Shown here: piece after piece, positions 1 to 8,593 of the stretch
Layout: each line of letters opens with the position of its first letter
Numbering within the stretch: position 1 is the stretch's first letter
NCBI RefSeq assembly: GCF_001719065.1
Contig: NZ_LWAF01000007.1
Location: 1 to 64,000 of the forward strand
Length of the DNA stretch: 64,000 bases
From: Fervidobacterium thailandense
GTDB lineage: Bacteria > Thermotogota > Thermotogae > Thermotogales > Fervidobacteriaceae
Reading direction: 5' to 3'
The notes under the pieces: generated by a model
Database searches by the model: none
The model's input: only the letters and a program-made list of their open reading frames with translations
What the model was told of the DNA's origin: nothing
Program-made: the position numbers and the translations under genes

Positions 1-2
1 CT

Positions 3-494
3 GTCGGAAGGGAACTTCTCTCTGAAAGAGATGGAAACTGTTCCACCGGTATCTGTAATAGTTCGGCTAGTTCTTCCTGTCGGAAGGGAACTTCTCTCTG
101 AAAGAGATGGAAACGTATAGTTTTGGTCGTTCCAGTTTACCAGGTTGTCTTAGGTCGGAAGGGAACTTCTCTCTGAAAGAGATGGAAACCAAAATCTCGT
201 ACTTTCTTCCCTTGAAAACACACGTGACAAGTCGGAAGGGAACTTCTCTCTGAAAGAGATGGAAACGCGTAACTAGTGACAGTCGTCGTCACACCAGTGG
301 TCGTATGTCGGAAGGGAACTTCTCTCTGAAAGAGATGGAAACCGTCCTTAGTCATAATAGCCGAATTTAACAATACCAACTTGTCGGAAGGGAACTTCTC
401 TCTGAAAGAGATGGAAACCGTCCTTAGTCATAATAGCCGAATTTAACAATACCAACTTGTCGGAAGGGAACTTCTCTCTGAAAGAGATGGAAAT
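3..494 (+). CRISPR. CRISPR array, seven 36-bp repeats, leader-distal end
   Basis: Seven copies of a 36-bp repeat that begins GTCGGAAGGGAAC and ends GAGATGGAAAC start at 3, 79, 154, 231, 307, 383 and 459. Spacers are 40, 39, 41, 40, 40 and 40 bp. The repeat contains a short inverted repeat (TCTCT/AGAGA) able to form a hairpin. The last copy (459-494) ends in T instead of C, and no repeat follows. A 3' end of GAAAC matches the usual crRNA orientation, so transcription is inferred to run left to right with the leader outside the window. The array starts at the window edge and probably continues. No cas gene is visible, so the type cannot be given. Spacers 343-382 and 419-458 are identical. Confidence 0.97.
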
Positions 495-702
495 TCCACA
501 ATATGAGATTTTTTGACAACGTTGAGCTTAGGAGTTCAGAAAGGTGTTCAGGAAGATGTCTTTTCGATGGTGAGAACATAGAGGAAAGGGCTGGATGCCA
601 GGACGGGATTTTCTCAGTATAGAGAGCTGGCATCTATCCAAAGTGTTTTCTATTCGAGTTGTGGAAAGGTACTCGTTTTTCTGTCTGATTTAAAGAACTT
701 GC
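495..702. other. intergenic region between CRISPR array and uraA
   Basis: No convincing gene is seen. The one notable structure is an 8-bp perfect inverted repeat, GATGCCAG (594-601) and CTGGCATC (627-634), around a 25-nt loop. It is not followed by a T run, so it is not a typical terminator. The region does not look strongly A+T-rich, which argues weakly against it being the CRISPR leader. Confidence 0.5.
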
Positions 703-731
703 TTGACTTTTCAGGAGTTCTCTGGTAAGAT
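703..731 (+). promoter_or_regulatory. sigma-70 type promoter of uraA and probably the purine operon
   Basis: TTGACT (703-708) and TAAGAT (726-731) are separated by exactly 17 bp and lie about 55 bp upstream of the uraA start. Transcription would begin near 738, giving a leader of roughly 48 nt that holds the PyrR-type hairpin. Confidence 0.75.
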
Positions 732-753
732 TTAGGTGTGCAATCCTTTAATT

Positions 754-769
754 TCGCCCAGTGAGGCGA
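754..769 (+). promoter_or_regulatory. PyrR-binding-loop type RNA hairpin in the uraA leader
   Basis: A 5-bp stem (TCGCC/GGCGA) closes a hexaloop CAGTGA. The loop fits the CNGNGA loop consensus of PyrR binding loops, and the flanking CC...GGC stem matches too, with compensated pairs. It ends one base before the AAAGGAGG ribosome binding site (771-778) of a uracil permease, a gene PyrR commonly controls. In Firmicutes PyrR loops act on attenuation; in mycobacteria they repress translation. The position here suggests the latter. Function is inferred, and no pyrR gene is in the window. Confidence 0.7.
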
Positions 770-785
770 GAAAGGAGGAAAAAGC

Positions 786-2024
786 ATGGAAAAGCTCGAT
801 GTTTTAACTTATTCCCCGGATTCTCCCGCTGTTTCCACCGAGAGTCTCCCCTTCTCAAAGCGGTTTATCCTCTCCCTCCAGCATTTTGTGGCGATGTTCG
901 GCGCAACGGTGCTTGTTCCCCTTCTGACTGGTCTTGATCCGTTAGTAGCTCTGTTCACAGCCGGGTTGGGAACGCTTGTGTTTCACTTCGTAACGGGTGG
1001 AATCGTTCCCGTCTTCTTAGGTTCGAGTTTCGCGTTCATAGCCCCGGTGATAGCGGTGAAGGAGAAGTTCGGTGATATCAGGTATTCACTCGGTGGTATC
1101 GTTGTGGCAGGTTTGGTGTACCTTGCGTTTGCCCTCCTTGTTAAATTAGCCGGTCCTGATGTGATAAAGAAACTATTCCCACCTGTTGTAACTGGCCCGA
1201 TGATCATGGTAATAGGCTTGGGGTTGAGTCCTGTGGCGGTTAACATGGCTTCATCAAACTGGCTTGTGGCTATCGTTGTTGTAGTAACGGTGATCGTCAG
1301 TGCAACGTTGTTTAAAGGTTTCTTCTCGCTTATTCCTGTTCTCACTGGTGTATTCGTTGGTTATGTCACTTCCTCTGCACTCGGTATTGTGGATTTCACC
1401 CCTATCAAAAATGCTCAATGGTTTAGCCTACCAAACTTCATGCTCCCCAAGTTTGACTGGGCGGCAATCAGCATTATCGCACCAGTTGCGTTCGTGACCG
1501 TGATGGAGCACATTGGGGATATCACAACAAACGGCGCAGTTGTTGGAAAGAACTTCTTTGAAAAACCAGGTGTTCACAGGACTTTGCTCGGTGATGGGCT
1601 TGCAACTATGATTGCTGCGTTAATTGGTGGACCAGCCAACACGACCTACAGCGAGAACACCGGAGTGCTTGCTATCACGAAAGTTTACGACCCTTCTATC
1701 CTTAGAGGAGCTGCGCTACTTGCAATAGCTGTGGCCTTCTTCTCAAAGTTTGGTGCAGTTCTTCAGACAATCCCAACAGCGGTGATTGGTGGCGTCAGTT
1801 TGGTGCTATTTGGAATGATCGCTTCGATAGGCGTGAGGACGCTTGTGGAGGCAAAGGTTGATTTCTCAAAGTCGAGGAATCTTATCATCGCAGCGCTTAT
1901 TCTGACTCTTGGCATTGGTGGGGCGTCAATAAAGATCGGTACGGTTGAGTTAAAGGGAATGGCGCTGGCGGCAATTGTTGGTATAATTGCGAATTTACTA
2001 ATTCCCGAGAAGCTGGAAAAGTGA
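786..2024 (+). CDS. uraA: uracil permease (NCS2/UraA family)
   Basis: This is an integral membrane nucleobase:cation symporter of 412 residues that would import uracil. Family signatures are FVAMFGATVLVP (34-45), GSSFAFIAP (79-87), VMEHIGDI (239-246) and GGPANTTYSENTG (281-293). Glu241 and Glu290 fall at the same numbers as the substrate-contacting glutamates of E. coli UraA. Hydrophobic segments fill most of the sequence. The start is fixed by AAAGGAGG at 771-778. The gene is preceded by a consensus promoter and a PyrR-like hairpin, so expression is probably lowered when UMP is plentiful. The purine genes follow after 21 bp, which suggests cotranscription of a pyrimidine salvage transporter with purine synthesis. 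Xanthine or other NCS2 substrates are less likely given this regulation. Confidence 0.93.
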   Translation: MEKLDVLTYSPDSPAVSTESLPFSKRFILSLQHFVAMFGATVLVPLLTGLDPLVALFTAGLGTLVFHFVTGGIVPVFLGSSFAFIAPVIAVKEKFGDIRYSLGGIVVAGLVYLAFALLVKLAGPDVIKKLFPPVVTGPMIMVIGLGLSPVAVNMASSNWLVAIVVVVTVIVSATLFKGFFSLIPVLTGVFVGYVTSSALGIVDFTPIKNAQWFSLPNFMLPKFDWAAISIIAPVAFVTVMEHIGDITTNGAVVGKNFFEKPGVHRTLLGDGLATMIAALIGGPANTTYSENTGVLAITKVYDPSILRGAALLAIAVAFFSKFGAVLQTIPTAVIGGVSLVLFGMIASIGVRTLVEAKVDFSKSRNLIIAALILTLGIGGASIKIGTVELKGMALAAIVGIIANLLIPEKLEK

Positions 2025-2045
2025 AAGTTTAACGGGTGATAGCGG

Positions 2046-3203
2046 ATGGTAGAAAGAAGTGAGCGCATAAAGCCGTGGGGGGTAACTTTGGGAATCGTTG
2101 GTGGCGGGCAGCTGGGCAAGATGTTGTCACAGAGCGCCTCAAAACTCGGTTTTGAGGTGGTGGCGCTGGATCCCTCTCCCAGTTGCCCCGTTTCTTCTTT
2201 TTGTAAGGAGCTAATAGTTGGAAGTCTCATGGATGAGGAGAAAATTTTCGAGGTTGCGAGGAAAAGCGATGTTGTAACTTACGAGATCGAACACGTCAAC
2301 ACTGAAGCTCTGAAAAAGCTTGAAGATAATGGTTATCCGGTGTATCCTCAACCGCATATTTTGGAGCTAATTAAGGACAAGTTTAGGCAGCGCAACTTTT
2401 TAAGAACAAAAGGATTTCCGGTTCCGGATTTTAGAGAGCTTGATGTAAGTGAAATTCGTCAGCTACGTCCTCCGTTTGTTCAAAAAGCTCGGTACGGTGG
2501 TTACGACGGCCGTGGTGTTGTGGTGGTGAAATCCCCTGAAGATTTTAGCAAACTTCTGGAGTGTCCGTCTTATGTAGAAGAGTTTGTTGATATAGAGAAG
2601 GAGATTTCGGTGGTAGTTGTGCGTAGTGTTCGTGGCGAGGTAGCGGTTTATCCTGTCGTTGAGATGGTGTTCAAAGAAGGCGCAAACATTCTCGAGATGC
2701 TTGTTTCACCTGCCGAGCTACCGGAAGAAATAGAAATGTCTGCAAGGGAATTGGCCGTTTCGATCGTTGATGAACTGGACGGTGTTGGGGTGTTTGCAAT
2801 TGAAATGTTCGTGTCAAAAGATGGAAAACTTCTCATCAATGAGATCGCACCGCGCGTTCACAATTCGGGACACCACACGATCGAATCCTGCTTAACAAGT
2901 CAGTTTGAACAGCATGTGCGTGCAATAACAGGTTTGCCACTCGGAAGCACAGAGCAAATTTTACCGGCCGCGATGGTGAATTTGCTTGGTGAACCTGGAT
3001 ACAAGGGTAAACCAATTCTTTTGGGTGTTGAGGAAGTGCTGAAAATTCCCGGTGTGAATGTTCATTTTTATGGAAAAAAGGAAACTCGTCCATACCGAAA
3101 GATGGGGCATGTTACAATCGTAGGTAGGAACGTTGACGAAGTTCGAAGGATAGCGCGTTTTGTGAGTGAGACGTTGAAAGTTATAGGGGATGAGAGGATA
3201 TGA
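2046..3203 (+). CDS. purK: N5-carboxyaminoimidazole ribonucleotide synthase
   Basis: PurK uses ATP and bicarbonate to carboxylate AIR to N5-CAIR, the substrate of PurE encoded next door. The 385-residue protein has the N-terminal nucleotide-binding signature [12 protein letters not shown] (about 17-28), the ATP-grasp lysine region [11 protein letters not shown], and the metal-binding end [14 protein letters not shown]. The first ten residues precede the usual start of the family, but no better-spaced start was found. The stop overlaps the purE start by 4 bp (ATGA), so translation is probably coupled. Confidence 0.95.
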   Translation: MVERSERIKPWGVTLGIVGGGQLGKMLSQSASKLGFEVVALDPSPSCPVSSFCKELIVGSLMDEEKIFEVARKSDVVTYEIEHVNTEALKKLEDNGYPVYPQPHILELIKDKFRQRNFLRTKGFPVPDFRELDVSEIRQLRPPFVQKARYGGYDGRGVVVVKSPEDFSKLLECPSYVEEFVDIEKEISVVVVRSVRGEVAVYPVVEMVFKEGANILEMLVSPAELPEEIEMSARELAVSIVDELDGVGVFAIEMFVSKDGKLLINEIAPRVHNSGHHTIESCLTSQFEQHVRAITGLPLGSTEQILPAAMVNLLGEPGYKGKPILLGVEEVLKIPGVNVHFYGKKETRPYRKMGHVTIVGRNVDEVRRIARFVSETLKVIGDERI

Positions 3204-3709
3204 ATGGTCCGAAAGTAGGTATCATTATGGGCAGTGATTCGGATTTGAATGTGATGAGGGAAGCGGCCAAAGTTCTTGAGGAGTTTGGTGTGCCCTACGA
3301 GATAACGATCGTATCGGCGCACAGGACTCCAGAGAGGATGTACGAATATGCAAAGAGTGCTCGTGAGCGAGGGATAGAAGTAATCATCGCGGGTGCTGGG
3401 GGAGCCGCGCATCTACCTGGGATGACCGCTTCGCTTACAACGTTGCCTGTAATCGGGGTACCCGTGAAGGGTTCCTCACTCGATGGACTGGATTCTTTGC
3501 TTTCGATAGTTCAAATGCCACGCGGCGTTCCGGTTGCAACGGTAGCAATTAACAATGCACAGAATGCAGGTTTGCTCGCAGTTAGGATTTTGTCGATCAA
3601 GTACCCTGAACTTGCGGAGAAACTGGAACGGTATCGGCAAGAGATGTACGAAAAGGTGCTTGAAAAAGCCAAAGAAGTGGAAGAAGGTTTTGGAAAGATC
3701 GGAGGTTGA
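3200..3709 (+). CDS. purE: N5-CAIR mutase, class I PurE
   Basis: PurE converts N5-CAIR to CAIR in de novo purine synthesis. The 169-residue protein shows GSDSD (11-15) for the phosphate-binding loop, SAHRTP (39-44) with the catalytic histidine, and [10 protein letters not shown] (65-74), all typical of bacterial class I PurE that pairs with PurK. It overlaps purK by 4 bp at its start. Its stop sits just downstream of the GGAGG that serves as the purC ribosome binding site. Confidence 0.97.
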   Translation: MNGPKVGIIMGSDSDLNVMREAAKVLEEFGVPYEITIVSAHRTPERMYEYAKSARERGIEVIIAGAGGAAHLPGMTASLTTLPVIGVPVKGSSLDGLDSLLSIVQMPRGVPVATVAINNAQNAGLLAVRILSIKYPELAEKLERYRQEMYEKVLEKAKEVEEGFGKIGG

Positions 3710-3714
3710 ACTGG

Positions 3715-4401
3715 ATGTACGAGGGAAAAACAAAAATTGTCGAGGATTTGGGAGATGAGGTCCTTTTGCATTTTAAAGACGACATCACCGCTGGAGATGG
3801 GGCAAAGCACGATGTTTTGGAAAACAAGGGAAGTATCTGTGCCGAAGTTACAGCGCGGTTGATGAAGATGCTTTCGGAAAAAGGTGTTTACAACATGTTT
3901 TTGGAATTCGTGCCTCCAAAAAAGATAAGAGCCAGGAAACTGAAGATGCTTCCGCTCGAAGTCATCGTACGATTTAAGAAAGCTGGCTCTTTTGTGAGGA
4001 GGTACGGTGGTACAGAGGGAGAAGACCTACCACAACCACTTGTGGAGTTCACGTACAAGAGCGACGCATTGCACGATCCTCTCATGTGCGTTGAACATCT
4101 CGAAGTTCTGGGAATTACCTCAAGAGAGGTTGCAAAAAAGGTAATGGATGAGGCTGTGAAGACGGCAACGATTTTGAAGGAATTTTTCCAAGGCCACGGT
4201 TATGAACTGTGGGATATCAAGTTCGAGTACGGTTTGGACAAAGACGGAAATGTGTGCTTAGGTGATGAGATTTCGCCAGATACGATGCGGTTGCGCAAAT
4301 CGGGAGAAATATTCGATAAAGACGTTTACAGAAGAGATTTGGGAGATCCTATGGAAAGGTACAAGGTGGTGTTGGAGCTATGCCGAAGTATCAGTTTATG
4401 A
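3715..4401 (+). CDS. purC: SAICAR synthetase
   Basis: PurC joins CAIR to aspartate with ATP to form SAICAR. The protein begins MYEGKTKIVE, the normal PurC N-terminus, and carries the signatures LPLEVIVRFKKAGSF and LGDEISPDTMRLR. The ATG at 3715 was chosen over an in-frame TTG at 3706, because GGAGG (3701-3705) is nine bases from the ATG but directly abuts the TTG. The length of 228 residues fits the family. The end overlaps purS by 22 bp in another frame. Confidence 0.96.
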   Translation: MYEGKTKIVEDLGDEVLLHFKDDITAGDGAKHDVLENKGSICAEVTARLMKMLSEKGVYNMFLEFVPPKKIRARKLKMLPLEVIVRFKKAGSFVRRYGGTEGEDLPQPLVEFTYKSDALHDPLMCVEHLEVLGITSREVAKKVMDEAVKTATILKEFFQGHGYELWDIKFEYGLDKDGNVCLGDEISPDTMRLRKSGEIFDKDVYRRDLGDPMERYKVVLELCRSISL

Positions 4402-4628
4402 TCGACATCCAGTACAAAAGCAACGTCAGGGACCCTCGTGGTGAGACAATTAAGCGGGTGCTCAACGAGGAGTACCAGATTCCCGTTACCTTGCTCAGAC
4501 TTGGTAAGTCTATTCGGATTGAAGTTGAGGCGGAGAACGAAGACGAAGCTCTGAAAATGGTACATTCGGCCTGCGAGCGAATCCTCGTGAACACCGTGAC
4601 CGAGACTTACGAGGTGAGAAGGATATGA
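4380..4628 (+). CDS. purS: FGAM synthase small subunit PurS
   Basis: This 82-residue subunit bridges PurL and PurQ in the three-part phosphoribosylformylglycinamidine synthase. The sequence (N-terminal MIDIQYKSNVRDPRGE, then GKSIRIEVEAENEDEA) follows the PurS pattern of a short alpha-beta dimer. It starts inside the last codons of purC and overlaps purQ by 4 bp, which fits fixed stoichiometry by coupled translation. Confidence 0.94.
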   Translation: MPKYQFMIDIQYKSNVRDPRGETIKRVLNEEYQIPVTLLRLGKSIRIEVEAENEDEALKMVHSACERILVNTVTETYEVRRI

Positions 4629-5269
4629 GGTGCCCGAGGGCACAGGTGGTGGTGTACCCGGGGAGTAACTGCGATAGGGATGCCCTTTGGGCACTTAAGT
4701 ACGTGGGATTCGATGCTGAGTTTATCGATGTTCACGGGAAGATAAACGCGGATTTGGTTGTGCTCCCGGGGGGTTTTTCATACGGTGATTATTTGCGTGT
4801 TGGAGCCGTTGCAGCACGTGAACCGATCGCAAACGAAGTCAGGCAGTTTGTAGAAAACGGAGGTTTTGTGATTGGTATATGCAACGGATTCCAAATCCTG
4901 TTGGAGATGGGACTTCTCAGTGGGGCTTTGCTTCAAAATTCAAATGGGCGGTTTATTTGCAAAATCGTCGAGCTTGAGGTTGTTGATAATCAAAATCCGT
5001 TCACGAGGTACTTCTTGAAAGGTGAAAAGATACGTCTTCCCATCGCACATGGGTTTGGAAGGTACGTTAAGACGGATGAGGTCAACGTAGTTCTCAGGTA
5101 CACTTCGGATGTAAACGGTTCGGATGAGCAAATCGCGGGGATATCAAATTCTTCAGGTAATATATTCGGTTTGATGCCTCACCCGGAGAGGGCTGTGGAA
5201 AAGATACTCGGTTCGGATGACGGGCTCAGGGTGTTTTTATCGATTTACAACTTCTTAAGAGGTAAATAG
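4625..5269 (+). CDS. purQ: FGAM synthase glutamine amidotransferase subunit
   Basis: PurQ releases ammonia from glutamine for PurL. This is a class I glutaminase of 214 residues with the oxyanion motif LPGGFSYGDYLR (about 47-58), nucleophile Cys86 in GICNGFQ, and the His186/Glu188 pair in MPHPERA. It starts in the ATGA overlap with purS and ends 14 bp before purL, whose GGGAGG ribosome binding site lies in that gap. Confidence 0.97.
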   Translation: MRCPRAQVVVYPGSNCDRDALWALKYVGFDAEFIDVHGKINADLVVLPGGFSYGDYLRVGAVAAREPIANEVRQFVENGGFVIGICNGFQILLEMGLLSGALLQNSNGRFICKIVELEVVDNQNPFTRYFLKGEKIRLPIAHGFGRYVKTDEVNVVLRYTSDVNGSDEQIAGISNSSGNIFGLMPHPERAVEKILGSDDGLRVFLSIYNFLRGK

Positions 5270-5283
5270 GGAGGCAGTCCCAG

Positions 5284-7086
5284 ATGAAATATTTGGATAT
5301 CTTGGAGCGCAAACTTGGACGCAAAGCAACGAAGGTGGAAATCGAAGCGTTCACCGTAATGTGGAGCGAGCACTGCGGTTATTCGCACACTAAAGGATAC
5401 ATTCGAAAACTGCCGAAAGTTGGAACTGGCGGTAACGCTGGGGTTGTAACGCTCGATGATTATCACTTCCTGGCTTTCAAGATCGAGAGCCACAATCACC
5501 CGAGCGCGATAGAACCGTACAACGGAGCTGCGACGGGAGTTGGTGGTATTATCCGAGATGTGCTTGCGATGGGGGCAAGGCCCACTGCGATACTCGACTC
5601 GCTTCACATGGATAGGGTGATAGAGGGAATAATAGAAGGAATTGCCGATTACGGAAATTCTATTGGTGTTCCGACCGTTGGCGGTGAGCTAAGGATTTCA
5701 AGGTTCTACAAACACAACCCACTTGTCAACGTTATGGCCGTTGGGGTGGGAAGACACGAACATTTAATACCCTCAAAGGCCTCACGACCCGGACAAGTTA
5801 TCGTGATTTTTGGTGGTGCCACTGGGCGTGATGGTATCCACGGTGCATCGTTCGCTTCCGAGGACCTGACCGGTGAGAAAGCAACGAAGTTGTCCATACA
5901 GGTTGGGGATCCGTTTGCGGAAAAATTGCTGATCGAAGCATTTCTTGAGATGGTAGAAAAGGGACTTGTCGAAGGCGCTCAAGACCTTGGAGCTGGTGGA
6001 GTGCTATCGGCTACAAGTGAGCTCGTTGCCCGAGCTGGATTGGGCGCTGTTGTGCATCTTGATAGGGTACCGCTGAGAGAACCGGACATGACCCCACTTG
6101 AGATTCTAATAAGCGAAAGTCAGGAACGGATGGCGGTTGTGACTTCTCCGGAGAAGGCGCAGGAAGTTATCAAGATAGCCAAGAAGCATTTACTCTTTGC
6201 TGACGTGGTCGCGGAAGTGACGGATACCGGTAGGTATGTTGCTATGTACAACGACGAGGTTATAATGGATGTTCCTGCAAAGTTACTCGAAGAGGCCCCA
6301 GAGGAAGAGATCTACGAGTACGAACCGACACCAATCCCGAAGTTTAGATGGATACGTTTCAAAGACGTGAACGCACGCGAGGTTTTCGAAAGGTACGACT
6401 ACATGGTCGGTACCGATACCGTTATACTTCCCGGTCTCGGACCTGCTGTGATGCGTTTGAAAGGTACCGGTATTGGTTATTCACTGTCGGTACATAGCCG
6501 AGCAGACCTGGCTGTGCAAGATCCATACTGGGGAGCATTCATCACAGTACTGGAAAGTATCAGGAAAACACTCAGCGTTGGTGCAAAGCCGCTCGGAATC
6601 ACAGATGGAATTAACTACCCGGATCCGGACGTGGAGCCCATGGGACTTGCCGCTCAGATGAGAGGACTTAAGGATGCTTGCGAATTTGCCGGCGTTGGTG
6701 TAGCTTCCGGTAACGCATCACTGTACAACACTTACAAGGGGAAAGGAATTCCGCCAACGTTGATTATTGGAATGGTTGGAAAGGTAGAAAATCTAAACCT
6801 GCCGAGGCCGGAAAAGGGGCCGATATACGCTGTAGGTTTTCCGGATTTTGAACTTTCCAGAGAGAAGGATTTTTGGAGAGAAATTGCGAACATCGTTGCG
6901 CAGGGATGCTTGGTTATTTCAAAATCAGATTATCGAAATGTTCGGACCTTAAAAGAGACCTTCAAGGAGCACGGATTCGATATACATTACAAACCACCGC
7001 TACATGAACCAGTTCATCAAATGTTACTTGTTTTAGGGGAAGTTAAGACAAATCTCCCAAAAAGGAAAATTGGATATTTAATCTAA
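5284..7086 (+). CDS. purL: FGAM synthase large subunit PurL (short form)
   Basis: PurL performs the ATP-dependent amidation of FGAR to FGAM with PurS and PurQ. Signatures are WSEHCGYSH near residue 22, KIESHNHPSA (catalytic histidine region), GGATGRDGIHG, and QDLGAGG. At 600 residues it is shorter than the roughly 740 of B. subtilis PurL and close to the Thermotoga form. It is the last gene of the operon, and a strong intrinsic terminator follows 33 bp after the stop. purF, purM, purN, purH and purD are not in this operon. Confidence 0.97.
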   Translation: MKYLDILERKLGRKATKVEIEAFTVMWSEHCGYSHTKGYIRKLPKVGTGGNAGVVTLDDYHFLAFKIESHNHPSAIEPYNGAATGVGGIIRDVLAMGARPTAILDSLHMDRVIEGIIEGIADYGNSIGVPTVGGELRISRFYKHNPLVNVMAVGVGRHEHLIPSKASRPGQVIVIFGGATGRDGIHGASFASEDLTGEKATKLSIQVGDPFAEKLLIEAFLEMVEKGLVEGAQDLGAGGVLSATSELVARAGLGAVVHLDRVPLREPDMTPLEILISESQERMAVVTSPEKAQEVIKIAKKHLLFADVVAEVTDTGRYVAMYNDEVIMDVPAKLLEEAPEEEIYEYEPTPIPKFRWIRFKDVNAREVFERYDYMVGTDTVILPGLGPAVMRLKGTGIGYSLSVHSRADLAVQDPYWGAFITVLESIRKTLSVGAKPLGITDGINYPDPDVEPMGLAAQMRGLKDACEFAGVGVASGNASLYNTYKGKGIPPTLIIGMVGKVENLNLPRPEKGPIYAVGFPDFELSREKDFWREIANIVAQGCLVISKSDYRNVRTLKETFKEHGFDIHYKPPLHEPVHQMLLVLGEVKTNLPKRKIGYLI

Positions 7087-7118
7087 GAATCTAAGAAAAA
7101 GTCGTTGGAAACCATGGT

Positions 7119-7146
7119 CCGGCGCGTATGCGCCGGTTTTTTCTTT
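7119..7146 (+). terminator. intrinsic terminator after purL
   Basis: A 7-bp G+C stem (CCGGCGC 7119-7125, GCGCCGG 7130-7136) closes a GTAT loop and is followed directly by a T run (7137-7143). It ends the uraA-pur transcription unit. Confidence 0.92.
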
Positions 7147-7198
7147 CTAAATTCAAGCTTTCCTGGTTCGAACTAAACAAATGTGTTAAAATTGTCTG

Positions 7199-7227
7199 GC
7201 ACTGATTTTAGAAAAGTGATGTATAAT
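7199..7227 (+). promoter_or_regulatory. probable promoter now cut off from its gene by an IS
   Basis: A perfect TATAAT lies at 7222-7227, with only a weak -35 match (GCACTG, 7199-7204) at 17-bp spacing. It sits 31 bp before the IS target site. With the IS removed, the leader would run straight into the ribosome binding site of the coiled-coil gene at 8594. Confidence 0.45.
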
Positions 7228-7266
7228 TTAGATGAAAATGGGGGTGTGGAGAGACCCATACTTGCC

Positions 7267-8568
7267 GAGTCTGTTCGACGATATGATTAGAGTTTGCTGA
7301 TAGAGGGTATACCCCTCGTCCTTAAATAAAAATCTCGGTCTTTGAAATCATCCTTCGGCTCTCAAAAACGCTGTTTTTCTCAGCTTTAACAAAACATCAC
7401 CCTTACTGCTCTCGCAGCTTGACTTCTTCTGTATTCCACTTTCATTTACTCAACACGCTCCACAACTCAGCCAAACGCAAATAGCTCTTCAAAATGATTC
7501 ACCAGGTACTCCACCAGCGGTCTTTGTATCTTCACCCAGTCTCCCGGCTCTTGCATTCTCAACTTCCGTTTGATGTTGTGGAGCACAACAAACGCTTTGA
7601 TGTACTCAATCACGTTCGATAACTTCTTGAACCCTCTTCTGATTTGCGTGAACATCGCAAGAAGGCTGTTTCTGGATTCTACCGCTTGATTTACTCTGGA
7701 GCTGATGGTTTTGTGGGAAATGTTCAGATACTCACAGGCTTGAGCGTATGAGGTTAATCCATCAGATAGCACAAGCTTAGGCTGACAAGGGAATATTAGC
7801 TTGATGGCTTGGAGCGTATCACGGTTGAGAGAGACACGGAAGTTAGCAATCAGGTAGTTATCGAAGCTAACGGCAAGGAAGACGTAGACGGTATCGGTCT
7901 TTCCCTTTGAAGCGAGTTTTTCGAACTTTTCATCGACACAAAGGACCTCAAAATGGATGGGAGTAAACTTGATGGCAGAAGAGAGTGCTTTTATCCAGCG
8001 GTAGATGGTAGAAACACTCGGGCAGTAGCCGTTGAGAGATAGGACGTTTCTGATTTGTCTGAATGAGAGGTTAGAGAAGAAGAGGATGAAGGCAAGAAGG
8101 CAGATGAAGAGAGGGTAGTTTGGGGAGAAAGGCAAGGGGTTGGTTTGAGGAGAGGAGTTTTTGAGTAAGTAAACGTTAGACTTATACTTGCATTTACGGC
8201 AGCGGAAACGGACGAAAGAAGAGCGAATTTTGTAGATTTCCATGGTGTTGTTGCAGTGAGGGCACCTGGGGTAGGAGAAGTTGAAGAGCTTGTTAGGGTT
8301 TGGTGAGCGAGGGGCTTTTGGGAAGGAGAAAGTGCGTTTGCAGCTTTGGCAGATGAAGCTGAAGACCTGGGTCAGGGAGCCATCGGGAGCACGGCGGAAG
8401 TATCGGGAATTGACGTAGACTTTGGGATGATGGCAGTAGGGGCAGGAAGGTCTTTGAGGAAGGTTGAGTTTTCTAGGCATAGGGTATACCTCCTTTCGTG
8501 GGGTGGAGGGGGGTGTACCCCTTTTTAAGGAATTATACACAGGTTTTCATAATTCCGTGGAACAGTCT
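7267..8568 (-). mobile_element. IS6-like insertion sequence, intact copy
   Basis: The element is about 1302 bp. Its ends are imperfect inverted repeats: AGTCTGTTCGACG at the left (7268) and AGACTGTTCCACG read inward from 8568. It is flanked by a perfect 9-bp direct repeat ATACTTGCC (7258-7266 and 8569-8577), the target duplication. It carries one complete transposase on the minus strand. About 200 bp at the left end (7267-7466) and 88 bp at the right are non-coding. A second, broken copy lies at 14880-19257. The exact first base is uncertain by one. Confidence 0.93.
7467..8480 (-). CDS. IS6-like DDE transposase with zinc ribbons
   Basis: This 337-residue transposase should cut and join the ends of its IS. 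The N-terminal third has several Cys pairs (CPYCHH, CQSCKRTF, CPHCNN, CRKC), which suggest one or two zinc ribbons for DNA binding. RQIRNVLSLNG and TIYRWIK form a helix-turn-helix like that of IS6 transposases. The DDE core shows VDEKFEK, LSDGLTSY and AVESRN as likely acidic residues. The start at 8480 is set by AAAGGAGG eight bases upstream; a longer frame beginning at 8540 lacks such a site. The frame is intact, so it may be active. The IS6 assignment rests on motif pattern only; IS1-like is the alternative. Confidence 0.85.
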   Translation of the reverse strand: MPRKLNLPQRPSCPYCHHPKVYVNSRYFRRAPDGSLTQVFSFICQSCKRTFSFPKAPRSPNPNKLFNFSYPRCPHCNNTMEIYKIRSSFVRFRCRKCKYKSNVYLLKNSSPQTNPLPFSPNYPLFICLLAFILFFSNLSFRQIRNVLSLNGYCPSVSTIYRWIKALSSAIKFTPIHFEVLCVDEKFEKLASKGKTDTVYVFLAVSFDNYLIANFRVSLNRDTLQAIKLIFPCQPKLVLSDGLTSYAQACEYLNISHKTISSRVNQAVESRNSLLAMFTQIRRGFKKLSNVIEYIKAFVVLHNIKRKLRMQEPGDWVKIQRPLVEYLVNHFEELFAFG

Positions 8569-8593
8569 ATACTTGCCAAGGGGAGGGGAAAGC

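Noticed and set aside
137-633. Minus-strand reading frames across the CRISPR array containing a repeated peptide (FHLFQREVPFR)
   Set aside because: The repeated peptide is simply the translation of the CRISPR repeat; there is no ribosome binding site or coding signal.
495-702. CRISPR leader on the right of the array
   Set aside because: The last repeat is the degenerate one and the repeat ends in GAAAC in the plus direction, both of which put the leader on the left, outside the window. The segment is also not notably A+T-rich.
983-1345. Antisense reading frame within uraA
   Set aside because: It lies wholly opposite a gene with clear family motifs and has no start signals of its own. The same holds for the many other antisense frames over the ribosomal genes.
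2046-7086. Missing purF/purM/purH as evidence of a broken operon
   Set aside because: The operon ends in a proper terminator, and purine genes are often spread over several loci, so absence from this window means little.
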